Of a DNA stretch of 37,637 nucleotides, positions 18,219-27,012 are shown piece after piece. The position numbers were made by a program, and so were the translations under genes. Position 1 is the stretch's first letter. Every line of letters starts with the position of its first letter. The DNA lies in NCBI GenBank assembly GCA_905221605.1, contig CAJNDS010002467.1:84876-122512 (forward strand), given 5' to 3'. The notes under the pieces were generated by a model, which was given only the letters and a program-made list of their open reading frames with translations, ran no database searches and was not told the DNA's origin. Source of the DNA: Symbiodinium natans (Eukaryota > Sar > Dinophyceae > Suessiales > Symbiodiniaceae).

Positions 18219-18497
18219 TCATGGGTTCTCCTCCTACCCTCCCGTATAGGCTAGGGTTTAGGGTTTAGGGTTTAGGGTTTAGGGTTCAGGGTTCAGGGTT
18301 TAGGGTTTAGGGTTTAGGGTTTAGGGTTTAGGGTTTGGGGTTTAGGGTTTAGGGTTTAGGGTTTAGGGTTTAGGGTTCCCCCCTAGTTCCCCCCCTCAAA
18401 GAACCTCAATTAGGCTTAATTATCCCGAAAAAGCCTAAATTTATTCTGGGCGAAACTTACAAGGAGTAGTATAGAGGGGGGTGGTAGGGGACCCATG
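18219..18497. mobile_element. Family C element split by a TTTAGGG array
   Basis: The left tip CATGGGTTCTCCTCCTACCC and right tip GGTGGTAGGGGACCCATG are inverted repeats. About 17 TTTAGGG units (18251-18376) interrupt the left arm right after CCCGTATAGG. Confidence 0.7.
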
Positions 18498-18957
18498 ACG
18501 ATCCGTAGTTCCTGTGTCCTGAGGTTTACATGGGCCCTTTATATGGCCGCGCTGGCAAGCCCTTTTTGACCTAGTTAGTAGCTGAGTATGTTTGGGCTTC
18601 TAAGGGGTACTGAGTAGACTTACTAAGCAGGCTTTATAAGGTAGATAAGGGCAAACCTTAAAGGATGAACCCCAAAACCCCGAAGCACTAAACCCCCAGA
18701 CCGTATAAACCCGTACACCCAAAAACCGCAAATCCCACAGCCTCAACCCTACAATCCTAAAACCCCAAACCCTACAGCCCTAAACCCCTAAACACTAAGC
18801 CCTTCGAAACCCCAAAACCCCAAAACCTTCAGCCCCAAACTCTAAACCCCAACAACCCAGAAACCCTAGACACTAAACCCTAAACCCGTAGAGTCAGTCG
18901 AGGCTGCGCCCACTGGGCACAGGGATCTTCCACTGTGGGGTGCAGGCGCCGGGGTGG

Positions 18958-18998
<41 letters not shown>

Positions 18999-19852
18999 GG
19001 TGGCTCCTGAACCCTAGGCAGTACCTGAAAGAGGGACATCTCGAAGGTAGCGGGTACTCGTTCGTAGTATCTACTTATTTGCTTAAGGACCCCCCAACAA
19101 ATTAAAGATGTTCCTCTCCATATAAGGGCAACACAGGGATTGTTATCTTTTGTGGGTGTCTTTTTTGGATTATTATTCTTTGTGTTTCTCGGAATATTGG
19201 AGATGTTTATTCTTTGCCTTTTTGGGGTGGCTCTTAGTAGGCATTCAAGATGGGGCGTTCACCAGAGTTTGGATAGAGGACGGTTTGGGGGCGAGGGCCT
19301 GAAGCCCCGAAGCTCTTGTTTTTGGGCTTCCCAAGCGGCTGCGAAGGCCCGGTAGTTTCTGACAGCTTGGAGTTCGGCGAAATGAAACCATGAATCTGAT
19401 CATCCTAACCTCAATAGTAGACTGCACCCGGCTTCTAAAGGTTCAGGGTTTAGGGCTCAGGAAACTGCCCCACCTGACCTGAGCAGAACCCTTACAGCAG
19501 GAAATCCAAGGCTCCAGGTCACCAAGTTACCAACCCCGAAAGGTTTGATCGCTTGGCGCTGCAGGCTTTAGGGTTTGGGGTTCGGGCTGGTGCCCACCCG
19601 TCTGCAACTGGTTCCACTTACATACAAGTAGGCGGTAGTCTTCGGCCTCTATAGGACCCTTGAATCCCTAACAACTTAACCGGCCTTAGCGTTTAGGGTT
19701 AGGGTTTAGGGTTGAGGGTTTAGGGTTAATTTAGCAAATAGGGGCTAGGGTTTTGGGGTTAGGTTTTGGGGTTAGGGTTTGGGGTGTATAGGGTCTGACC
19801 CTAAGCCCTAAATCGTATATACTATACAAGGTTTTGCTTGTTTTAACCCTAG
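18498..19852. other. Long spacer: degenerate CCCTAAA, 37 bp G run, weak islands
   Basis: Degenerate CCCTAAA at 18660-18890; a G run of about 37 at 18961-18997; a partial family E arm (18556-18635). T-rich sequence 19140-19230 leads to CTCTTAG, after which a 40-codon frame (RHSRWGVHQSLDRGRFGGEG) is open but unverified. TTTAGGG variants at 19690-19790. Confidence 0.4.
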
Positions 19853-19944
19853 ACCTCATCTGCCAGATCCTCAGCGACGAGTGGAGCTTCCGGGGCGGAA
19901 AGCATGGAGGGACCGGGGTGTTTCGCTGCCCGCCCGCGCCCCAG
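19853..19944 (+). CDS. Candidate penultimate exon with strong splice sites
   Basis: The acceptor GCTTGTTTTAACCCTAG and donor CCCAG|GTATGA bound a frame reading LICQILSDEWSFRGGKHGGT, then GVFRCPPAPQ. It ends in phase 0, as required by the next exon. Codon bias is good. No family recognised. Confidence 0.55.
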
Positions 19945-19979
19945 GTATGACTTTATTGGTTTTCGGCTTTAGGGTTTAG

Positions 19980-20042
19980 GGTTATGAGTTGAGCCTTCTG
20001 GCGTATCATGTTCGCCGCATGTACAGAGAACAGCTTCTGTAA
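19980..20042 (+). CDS. Candidate terminal exon
   Basis: The frame GYELSLLAYHVRRMYREQLL ends at TAA (20040-20042) and continues in frame from the exon ending at 19944 if the 35 bp intron between them is removed. The acceptor would be TTTAG inside a TTTAGGG unit, or TTATGAG nine bases later; both keep the frame. Confidence 0.5.
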   Translation, partial: GYELSLLAYHVRRMYREQLL

Positions 20043-20240
20043 GCTAAGGGGCGGGTACTTTTGCCCTGGCCCGTATGATTTCGATAAGCCCAATGTGCCA
20101 CTGTGCGCTTTAATACGGCATCATGGTAACTTGTTCAAATAGTATATCGCATTTATCCCGAACCCTAAACTGATCTAAACTCTAAACCCGGGGTCACGGA
20201 CATACTCTCCCGAGTTGTTGTATTTGCTTCTATTGCTCAG

Positions 20241-20342
20241 TTTCGGTTGGGGGGCATCACAGTATATGAGGACGGGGTCGAAGAGAGGCAGGACGTAGCA
20301 TATGAGACGCGATCTTTACTACGTTCCAGAGAGCTGAAATAG
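20241..20342 (+). CDS. Candidate terminal exon
   Basis: A strong acceptor (TTTGCTTCTATTGCTCAG) is followed by FRLGGITVYEDGVEERQDVA, then YETRSLLRSRELK and TAG at 20340-20342. The frame is open leftwards to about 20170, so the exon may start earlier. A 7 bp stem (GGTATCC/GGATACC) lies 26 bp after the stop. Unknown family. Confidence 0.5.
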   Translation, partial: FRLGGITVYEDGVEERQDVAYETRSLLRSRELK

Positions 20343-20466
20343 AGTTTTTTATGTACCAACTGATGAGGGTATCCTTTTGGGATACCAATAAACGAGGTCC
20401 TACCTCACATGGATTCGCAGTGGCCCAGGGTCTAAGGGTCGTTACCTGTTCCCTTTTGCTGGTTCC

Positions 20467-20498
20467 TTACCCTAAACCCTAAACCCTAAACCCTAAAC
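20467..20498. repeat. Short CCCTAAA array
   Basis: Four units. 20500-20696 holds a partial family E tip (CTACTAAGTCAAAGGG) and a 17 bp duplication (CTCTTCTCCTCGCCCG) but no gene. Confidence 0.9.
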
Positions 20499-20696
20499 TT
20501 GATAACCCGGTGGTACCCTTCTCCCTTTTTTTGGGGCTCAAGGTTCCAGGGTGCCATGATCATAATCTGGCTACTGGCCTACTAAGTCAAAGGGTTCTGA
20601 AGTTTTTCCCCACCCTCGGTGTGGGGTTGTTAGATTTTAAAAAGAACTCTTCTCCTCGCCCGTAACTCTTCTCCTCGCCCGGTCTGCTCCTCGCTC

Positions 20697-21010
20697 ATCC
20701 CTGGAGTGCCCAACCGGGAGTGCCCAACCCCAGAGAAGCCCGACTCTCCCGAGATGCCCAACCCAGAGTGTTTCCCGGAGTGCCCAGCCTCCAGAGTCTC
20801 TCACCCCAGAGGCTCCCTGGAGTGCCCAACCCCAGAGTCTCCCTGGCGTGCCCAACCCCAGAGTCTCCTAGAGTGCCCAAATTCAGAGTGTCGAAGTGCC
20901 CAGCCCCAGAGTCTCCCCATACTGCCCAACTCCAGAGTCTCCCTCGAGTGCCCAACCCCAGATTGTCCCCAGAGTGCCCAGCCCCAGAGTGTTGCTGGAG
21001 TGCCCATCTG
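20697..21010. repeat. Minisatellite, GAGTGCCCAACCCCAGAGTC unit
   Basis: About 11-12 degenerate copies of a 24-28 bp unit (GAGTGCCCAACCCCAGAGTC plus TCCCTG). All the overlapping frames of 70-119 codons on both strands follow from the repeat and none is called a gene. Confidence 0.85.
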
Positions 21011-21139
21011 TAGGGTATATGAGGGGAGGTTTAGGGCAGGCTTCGGGGTTTCGGGCAAACCCTAAACCCTAAACCCTAAGCCCTAAACCCTAAACCCGAA
21101 ACCCTGAAGCAAGTTTACGGTTTATGGCGGTCGGACAAA

Positions 21140-21191
21140 GCCCTGAGCTCACAAGGCCCGGGTTCTGTGGCAACCTGCGACCTCGGGAGAC
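21140..21191 (+). CDS. Weak candidate exon
   Basis: Between ACAAAG and GGGAGAC|GTGGCT the frame reads PELTRPGFCGNLRPRET. It has CCCTAAA repeats at 21057-21105 on the left and TTTAGGG from 21210 on the right. A second frame is open. Confidence 0.25.
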
Positions 21192-21209
21192 GTGGCTTTG
21201 TTGTTTTTG

Positions 21210-21478
21210 TGGTTTAGGGTGTATAGGGTTTAGGGTTTAGGGTTTGGGGTTTAGGGTTTAGGGTTTAGGGGTTTTAGAATTTTCGGGTTTAGGGTTTAGG
21301 GGTTTGAGGGTTTAGGGGTTTGAGGGCCTCAGTTGAGGGTTTGAGGTTTATGGGTTTCAGGGGTGTGGGGTTTCAAGTTTCAGGTTCCAGGGCTTGCGGT
21401 TTTGGGGGCTTAGGGTTTAGGTTGTTTCGGGCATTTAGGGTTTAGGGTTTAGGGTTTAGGGTTTAGGGTTTAGGGTTG
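21210..21478. repeat. TTTAGGG repeat tract bordering the retroelement
   Basis: Perfect at 21225-21270 and 21437-21478, degenerate between. It is the last telomere-like sequence before 3.5 kb without any. Confidence 0.9.
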
Positions 21479-21549
21479 GAGGCTTTAGGGGGTTCTGGGT
21501 TCAGTGTGTGGGTGTAGCAATGGTCTACTGAGCGCAGTAGTGTGAAGAC

Positions 21550-22180
21550 ATGTCACCTGCCGCACCAAGTACATATTCTTTTCTTGTTCGAGGCGTAGGG
21601 CACACCGAGTGCTTGGTAGCTCCTGCCATGGCTGATGTGGGCTACATGACTCATGTCTTCCGGCGTCAAGTCCCGGAGGGGCCCTGGACACTGGCAGGCC
21701 ACCCTGATGTGCTGTGCCACTCTGAGGCGACTCTGCAGGTTGACCTACGAGATGCCGATGTCATCCGACCCGGAAGAGCGCATAAGCCATTACCCTCTAG
21801 GCCCCGAAGCACTGCCCCCAGGGCTGCCCCGCTTCGCTTCCTTCTGCCTTTGGGACTAGGGATTAAATGCCGGCTGAGTGGACTCCTCCTTCTGTTTGCG
21901 TGGCTTAATGCACATACAGCCCTCTCTATGGAAGCGGAGTTTGAAGTGAGTTCTAGCTCCAGCACCTCAGCTTGCCCCAGAGTTACCAGCAGGTCCAGGT
22001 CGCGCAGGCCCGCCAGCTCTAGGCATCGCCTGGAACCGCGTGTTCTTGCGGTAGGGCAGTCTAGCTACCCTGCCAACCCCTCCTTGAGCAGTGTGGGGAG
22101 TACAGTGGAGCTTTCCTTGGGTCCAGGCCCTCTGCCCCATCCAAGGACCAGCTACGCCCTTTCGTCCTCACACGCACATG
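21550..22180 (+). pseudogene. Retroelement ORF, N-terminal segment (frame 1)
   Basis: From an ATG at 21550 the frame reads MSPAAPSTYSFLVRGVGHTE and remains coding-like through a hydrophobic stretch (LRFLLPLGLGIKCRLSGLLL) and a Ser/Arg-rich region. The authentic frame then moves by one register between about 22060 and 22180, so the stop at 22299 is probably not original. The function of this part is unknown. Confidence 0.5.
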
Positions 22181-23869
22181 TCGGACGTGCACGTCTTTTC
22201 CACCATGCAGTACGACCTCTTGGACTGGGGGGCTTGTCATGCCCCGGTCTGGCCTGCGGTCAGCATGGGGGCTTTGCATCTTGTGCCCTGTCCGCCTAAG
22301 CCACTGGTTTGTGTTGCAGTCTCTGTTGGCGGCACTGTCCATGCTAGGCTGCTGTTGCGGGACACGCCTTGGAGGCTGATCCCCCGCTCTCTAGGTGAGG
22401 ATCAGGAGTATCTCGCGCCATACGGTAGCGGTGTCACTCCGACTGGTGGCAGTGTCCCTAAGCTGCGGCATGGGGATATGATCATTGCTCGCCCCCCCGC
22501 ATCAGCTCGAGTCCCGGGGCCCATGCCCATCTTCCTGACGGCAGAGCAGGCGCGGCATCAGGCTGTTTGGCAGTTGCCCTTCCTCCTGACTCAGCGGGAC
22601 CAGGTAACCCTTTGGCGGCCAGACCGTCCTCAGCAGGTTGTTTCGCTGCCTGCCGGGGCGTCTTGGCGCCCCACGGCTGCTAGTTTTGTCACTGACTGGA
22701 GCGGCCAGCATGCCCGTTGGGCGCCCATGCCATGGATACCCGACACGGGCCTGCATCTCTGCCTACGCAGTGACGAAGCCAATCGGGCCAACGTTGTCTT
22801 ATGGAACAGGAGCCCTGTCTGTCGTCAGCTTGCACGCTCACCACCACCCACCCATGTCGTTCGCGGCACCGCTAACATGGACCCCTCTGATGTCCTTCTG
22901 CGGGATGGCGATGTACTTACACCCCGCGTTCCGGCGAGCCGTTCCACCCTTCTCCGGCCTCTCTGGCCATTGCTTCTGACCCTGTGGGGATGCCGAGGCT
23001 GCTGCTTGGATGGGGAGGCCCCTCGCACCCTCCTTCTGTTTCTCTGGGTCGCCTATGGTCTAAGCAGCGCTCCGGCCAACGCTCTGGTTTTCAGTCCCGA
23101 GTCGCGCGCTGAGCCCGCATCTGAGCGATGGTCGAAGCCCTATTCAGGCTCACACATCGACTTGGGGAGCGTGACGCCACCACGCCCGACCTCTGTCGCA
23201 CAGGCCATCGCCGGGAGTTCCCTTCGACTGTGCTACCTCCGTCCACATGGGGCTCCTGTCTGGAGGCGGCACTCTAGCTCGTGTTGGGAAGCCGACATCA
23301 CCCCAGCTGGCCAGCTACAGGAGAAACTATATGAGTTCTGGCTGGCGGACGACCTTCCTACATCCCTGCCCTCACGAGTACCCTGGAAGCTGCAGCAGGC
23401 CTGGTACGCGTACCCGACTTGGACCTGCGGCGTTCCTGAGCAGGTTCTGATTTCTACTGATGGCACTGGCCTGCATACTGGTGCGTGGGCCTTCGTGGCC
23501 TGGGGGTGGCATGCAGGGCAATGGTACCGGCTGGGATGGGAGCACGGCGTCGTGTGTCAGCAATGGTCAATCGCCCCTGGGCTCCTCTCGTACGCCGCAG
23601 AACTTGCGGCACTCCAGACTGCAGCTCTGTGGGCATGCGTGTGGTTGGATGCTAACGCGGCAGCGTGGCACACCAAGCCCACCGTCATCACTGCCGCTGT
23701 GGACAACTCAGTGTTGCGGCCGGTCATGCCTCGGCTGTGGCCGGGTGGGCCAAGGATGCCCGTCGAGCATGGCAAGCCCTGCAAACACGCATTGCTACTA
23801 GGTTTGCACATGTCCCAGGTCATGCAGGCTTTGTTGTCAATGAGCTTGTCGACGCTCTGGCCGGCTTAG
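22091..23869 (+). pseudogene. Retroelement ORF, middle segment with RNase H N-terminal half (frame 2)
   Basis: The long open frame is clearly coding from about 22170 (HTHMSDVHVFSTMQYDLL onward). An RNase H fold begins near 23445 with LISTDGTGLHTGAWAFVAWG (first catalytic Asp, codon 23459-23461), followed by the Glu in SYAAELAALQTAALWA and the second Asp in ITAAVDNS. After VDNS the true frame shifts, and the remaining 50 codons of this frame are off-register. Confidence 0.65.
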
Positions 23870-24861
23870 CGGCCAAGCATGGCAACCTAGGTGTCGAGCG
23901 TCAGGTGCACGCGCCACATCATTCGGCGCTTTGGGCAGAGGCAGCGGATGATCTCTGGCTGGTGCCATACGGGCGAGTTGTTGATGGCACGAGAGTCCTC
24001 CTCCAGTGGGACGTGCCCATGCCAGAGGCAGCCACCGCCTCTCGACACGTTGAAGCCGACGACATTGAGGAGGTGCCCCCCGCACCCAAACCGGCCCACC
24101 TCGCATTTCGGGCGGTACAGGCTAACATCCAGTCCATTAAGGATACTGTGCCGCATTTCTTTAATAGAACTGGATCGGGACAACGCCGGGCTTATCTTCA
24201 CAAACAACTGCGGGATTTGCAAGTGCACCTCGTCACCCTGCAAGAGTGCAGGTCCAGACAGGGTCGCTGGGTCTCTGGCGACTTCCTGACGTGGCGCTCC
24301 GGTGCGGACCGGCAAGGACAGTACGGATGTGAAATCTGGCTGCGCTCTGACTGGGTCCCGCACTGCGACTCTCTGGACGCATGGGTCATTGTTTGCTCCA
24401 CACCGCAGATGCTTGTCATCAAAACACGCTCGGTCTCCCCCCCGTTGTGCATTGTCTCGGCACATGCCCCCCATGCTGACAGGCCGAGCACGGAGATTTC
24501 CGCGTTCTGGGGGGCCCTGGGGACGCATCTTAGCCATCTTCCCTCCGATGCTACCCTCATGCTAGGCGTTGATGCCAATGCCGATTTCGCAGCTTCCGAC
24601 GTTGACGATGTCCTCGTCGGTCGCAGGGTCACTCTGCAGGCTCCCCGGCTCGGTGATGATAAACTAGCTCAGCTGAGCAGACAGGCTAGGCTGGTGGCCC
24701 CGGCCACCTTCACCACAATCCATCACGGCCATGATTGGACCTGGCAACACGCCAGCGGTCTGAGCAAACGCCTTGACCATTGGCTGGTGTCCGAGGCGCA
24801 ATGCAGAGTCTCGTATACAGCGCCCCTCCCGGTCACAAACATACCAGCGGTTCCAGGATAG
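23665..24861 (+). pseudogene. Retroelement ORF, RNase H C-terminal half and EEP endonuclease (frame 1)
   Basis: From about 23707 the frame continues RNase H (AAGHASAVAGWAKDARRAWQ) with RFAHVPGHAGFVVNELVDAL, holding the His and last Asp. The endonuclease/exonuclease/phosphatase domain follows from about 24108: QANIQSIKD, LVTLQECR (Glu), GCEIWLRSDW, IVSAHAPHAD, LMLGVDANADF (Asp and Asn) and SKRLDHWLV (Asp-His). All catalytic positions appear present. In LINEs this enzyme nicks the target DNA. The frame slips again near 24840. Confidence 0.75.
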
Positions 24862-25037
24862 TCTTCTCCCCCGTAGACCAAGGGCTAAGCCGTCCCAACC
24901 CTACCTCAGTGATGAAGCCTGGCGCCACCTCTGCCAGCTCAAGCAGGTACGGCGAGAAAAGGCTCTCGCGGTAGCAAGAGCCAGGAAAGCCTGGCTGGGA
25001 CGGTGTTTCCGTGCCTGGCGACAGCGCCCAGGTGGAG
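24840..25037 (+). pseudogene. Retroelement ORF, basic linker before the missing reverse transcriptase (frame 2)
   Basis: QDSLLPRRPRAKPSQPYLSD then EAWRHLCQLKQVRREKALAV and a further Arg/Trp-rich stretch run to the gap. Such basic linkers lie between EEP and RT in LINEs; the RT itself is not in the window. Confidence 0.55.
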
Positions 25038-25137
25038 NNNNNNNNNNNNNNNNNNNNNNNNNNNNNNNNNNNNNNNNNNNNNNNNNNNNNNNNNNNNNNN
25101 NNNNNNNNNNNNNNNNNNNNNNNNNNNNNNNNNNNNN
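25038..25137. other. Assembly gap (100 N)
   Basis: Exactly 100 N, a conventional scaffold join of unknown size. The retroelement ends at its left edge and TTTAGGG repeats begin at its right edge, so the flanks may not be neighbours in the genome. Confidence 0.98.
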
Positions 25138-25394
25138 TTTAGGGTTTAGGGTTTACGGTTTGCGGTTGAAGGTAGCTCCTTGGGTTTGGGGTTTTTGGGG
25201 GGGGGGGGGGGTACTATAATCCCTATCAAGGACTGTTAGGACAAGGGGAACATCCCAAGTTGGATCTGAGAAAATGGCCCATTTAACCACCCCTAAACCC
25301 TAAACCCTTGTTCCCCCTCACACACACCCACACGCCAGACTTCAAACCCCAACACTCCTAAGCTACCTAGACCACCAGTCATCCCCATATGCTA
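25138..25394. other. Spacer after gap: TTTAGGG units, G run, family A right half
   Basis: The family A right arm is at 25211-25257 (TACTATAATCCCTATCAAGG to GGGGAACATCCC); its left half is replaced by a G run. No gene. Confidence 0.6.
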
Positions 25395-25609
25395 CCCTAA
25401 GGGTCCATGTACCTATATACTAGATCAGTGTTAGGGATCCTTGTTACTTTTTGGGTTATGGGCTTTCTTATATATAATCAAAAAGGATCCTTTTTTCTTC
25501 CTAGGGGAACAGGGATTTAGGATAGTCTATACTTGGCCCTTAAGGAGTTCCCATGTCGTCGCTTTATAAGGCCCAAGTATATACCATATAGTCACATCGA
25601 CCTTTAGGG
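25395..25609. mobile_element. Family B element with nested insertion and CTA duplication
   Basis: The left end CCCTAAGGGTCCATGTACC and a degraded right end TCACATCGACCTTTAGGG are flanked by CTA at 25392-25394 and 25610-25612. The interior contains a second hairpin (AGGGATCCTTGTTACTTTTT and AAAAAGGATCCTTTTTTC), so it is composite like the 10597 copy. Confidence 0.65.
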
Positions 25610-25661
25610 CTAAGCTTGTAAGTCCTGAACCTTAAACCGAAACCCGGAACCCAATCTTTTC

Positions 25662-25727
25662 TTGCCCTAAACCCTAAACCCTAAACCCTAAACCCTAAAC
25701 CCTAAACCCTAAACCCTAAACCCTAAA
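25662..25727. repeat. CCCTAAA telomere-like array
   Basis: About nine perfect units ending in an A run. Confidence 0.95.
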
Positions 25728-25930
25728 AAAAAAGTGGGTGTCGACTTGGGAGTCCAGAATATGCAGGCATTACGCTCTTTTTGGGGTGCAAGGCAGGGGG
25801 TTCCCCAATTTCAGGAAACGCCCGTGGGCAGGAGCTACCGAAGCTAAAAACCCTTCTGTTCCAGTTATGTAAGACCAGCCCCGAAACCTACCTAAACCGT
25901 AAACCCAACCAGCGCTCCCTCTTGCCCTAG

Positions 25931-25996
25931 GCCCTGCCGACAGTACGACATTTTTCGGTGTGGCGCTCAAGTTGCTCAAGTGGTTTCGTGGCTGGG
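25931..25996 (+). CDS. Candidate internal exon with strong acceptor
   Basis: GCTCCCTCTTGCCCTAG| precedes PADSTTFFGVALKLLKWFRG and Trp, an amphipathic aromatic segment. The donor GG|GTTTAG is the first TTTAGGG unit. Family unknown. The rest of the island (25730-25930) shows nothing clear. Confidence 0.4.
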
Positions 25997-26110
25997 GTTT
26001 AGGGTTCAGGGTTTAGGGTTTTGGGTTTAGGGTTCAGGGTTTAGGGTTTAGGGTTTCGGGGGTTGGAGGGTTCAGAGTTCATGCTGTAGGGTTTAGGGCT
26101 TGGGGTAACC

Positions 26111-26221
26111 AGGGTCCATGTACCTAAATAGTAATAGGAAATACTTGGGCCTTCAAGTACTTCCCATCTAAGGACTTTGGGGCCCAAGTATATAAAACAT
26201 AAGGTGCATGGACCCTTAGGG
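26111..26221. mobile_element. Family B inverted-repeat element
   Basis: 111 bp bounded by AGGGTCCATGTACCTAAATA and AAGGTGCATGGACCCTTAGG, with the family core CTTGGGCCTTCAAG and GGGCCCAAGTATATA. Confidence 0.8.
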
Positions 26222-26373
26222 TAAAAGGGAAGCGGCTTTCGTAGAGACCCCAAAATGGGCCTAAGCCCGAAGCTCCGAACCCTACCCCAAACCCTAAACC
26301 CTAAACCCTAAACCCCAAACCCCTACAATCCCCAAACCCTAACCCCTAAAGTCTCAAACCTAAGCCGCCTCAG

Positions 26374-26429
26374 GCGGAACTGCTCGCACTTCTGCGACGA
26401 GTTTTGCATGCAGCTCGGGGCTGGGAGCT
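26374..26429 (+). CDS. Exon resembling the catalytic-His segment of a PPPDE (DeSI-type) peptidase
   Basis: After CCGCCTCAG the frame reads RNCSHFCDEFCMQLGAGS. PPPDE thiol peptidases (deSUMOylating/deubiquitinating) carry a conserved N-C-N-H-F-[ST]-[DE]-x-[FL]-C-x-x-L-x-G motif, which this matches well. The exon has CCCTAAA repeats on the left. On the right only three TTTAGGG units follow, and these are flanked by the 7 bp word GGGAGCT on both sides. No GT donor fits; a GC or GA donor (both known in dinoflagellates) near GGCTGG is possible. The catalytic Cys exon was not found. Confidence 0.5.
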
Positions 26430-26656
26430 TAGGGTTTAGGGTTTAGGGTTTAGGGAGCTCATCTTCTACTCAAAGCGTTCAGGATGGGAAGGGTTAGGGC
26501 TTACTACTAATCTCACCCTAAACCCTAAACCCTAAACCCTAAACCCTAAACCCCAAAAATTGATTCTTTTGAGGTTCTTAAGCAAATAGTAGTTCAGGGT
26601 TCCTCCGATCAACTGATTGCAGCTCCAAGGCTCTCTCAACCCTCTTATCCTCAAGA

Positions 26657-26733
26657 CCCCTAAACCCTAAACCCTAAACCCTAAACCCTAAACCCTAAAC
26701 CCTAAACCCTAAACCCTAAACCCTAAACCCTTT
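26657..26733. repeat. CCCTAAA array
   Basis: Eleven perfect units upstream of the exon at 26764. A shorter array is at 26515-26553. Confidence 0.95.
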
Positions 26734-26763
26734 CGCCCTTTGTTGGGTTCCTGGCTCCCTTAG

Positions 26764-26832
26764 GAAAATGAACTCCCTCCCCCCCCCAACCAAAAAAAGG
26801 ACGATTATCACATGGTCATTGGGCTACCAAGG
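26764..26832 (+). CDS. Candidate internal exon, 23 codons
   Basis: The acceptor GGGTTCCTGGCTCCCTTAG opens ENELPPPPNQKKDDYHMVIG and LPR. The donor AAGG|GTTTAG is the first unit of the TTTAGGG array that follows. CCCTAAA array on the left. No family recognised. Confidence 0.45.
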
Positions 26833-27012
26833 GTTTAGGGTTTAGGGTTTAGGGTTTAGGGTTCAGGGAGAGAGACAAACCAAACAACTCTCGAGGTTGG
26901 ACCCCTTCCGGCCTGGGTCGCACCCTCAGTCAGTCTCTGGGCAGGGGGGGGGAGAGGGGTGGCTGCAGGTTTAGGGTTTAGGGTTTAGGGTTTAGGGTTT
27001 AGGGTTTAGGGT
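26833..27012. repeat. Two TTTAGGG blocks
   Basis: 26833-26867 and 26968-27012. The unique stretch between them shows no clear exon. Confidence 0.9.

Larger units (their letters stand above)
21490..25037 (+). mobile_element. LINE-like non-LTR retroelement, frameshifted and truncated by a gap
   Basis: This is a continuous GC-rich coding region with a long N-terminal part, an RNase H domain, an EEP endonuclease and a basic linker that stops at the gap where a reverse transcriptase would be expected. At least three frame changes (about 22060-22180, 23705 and 24840) show that this copy is not intact, or that the assembly has indels. The 5' end is not defined. Confidence 0.75.

Noticed and set aside
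20525-20545. Relict dinoflagellate spliced leader (ends GGCTCAAG)
   Set aside because: Only the last nine or so bases match (GGGGCTCAAG after a T run), and no CCGTAGCC part is present. A similar GGCTCAAG at 27658 is also isolated. Chance is more likely.
20637-21065. Five overlapping frames of 72-119 codons on both strands
   Set aside because: All are by-products of the GC-rich minisatellite.
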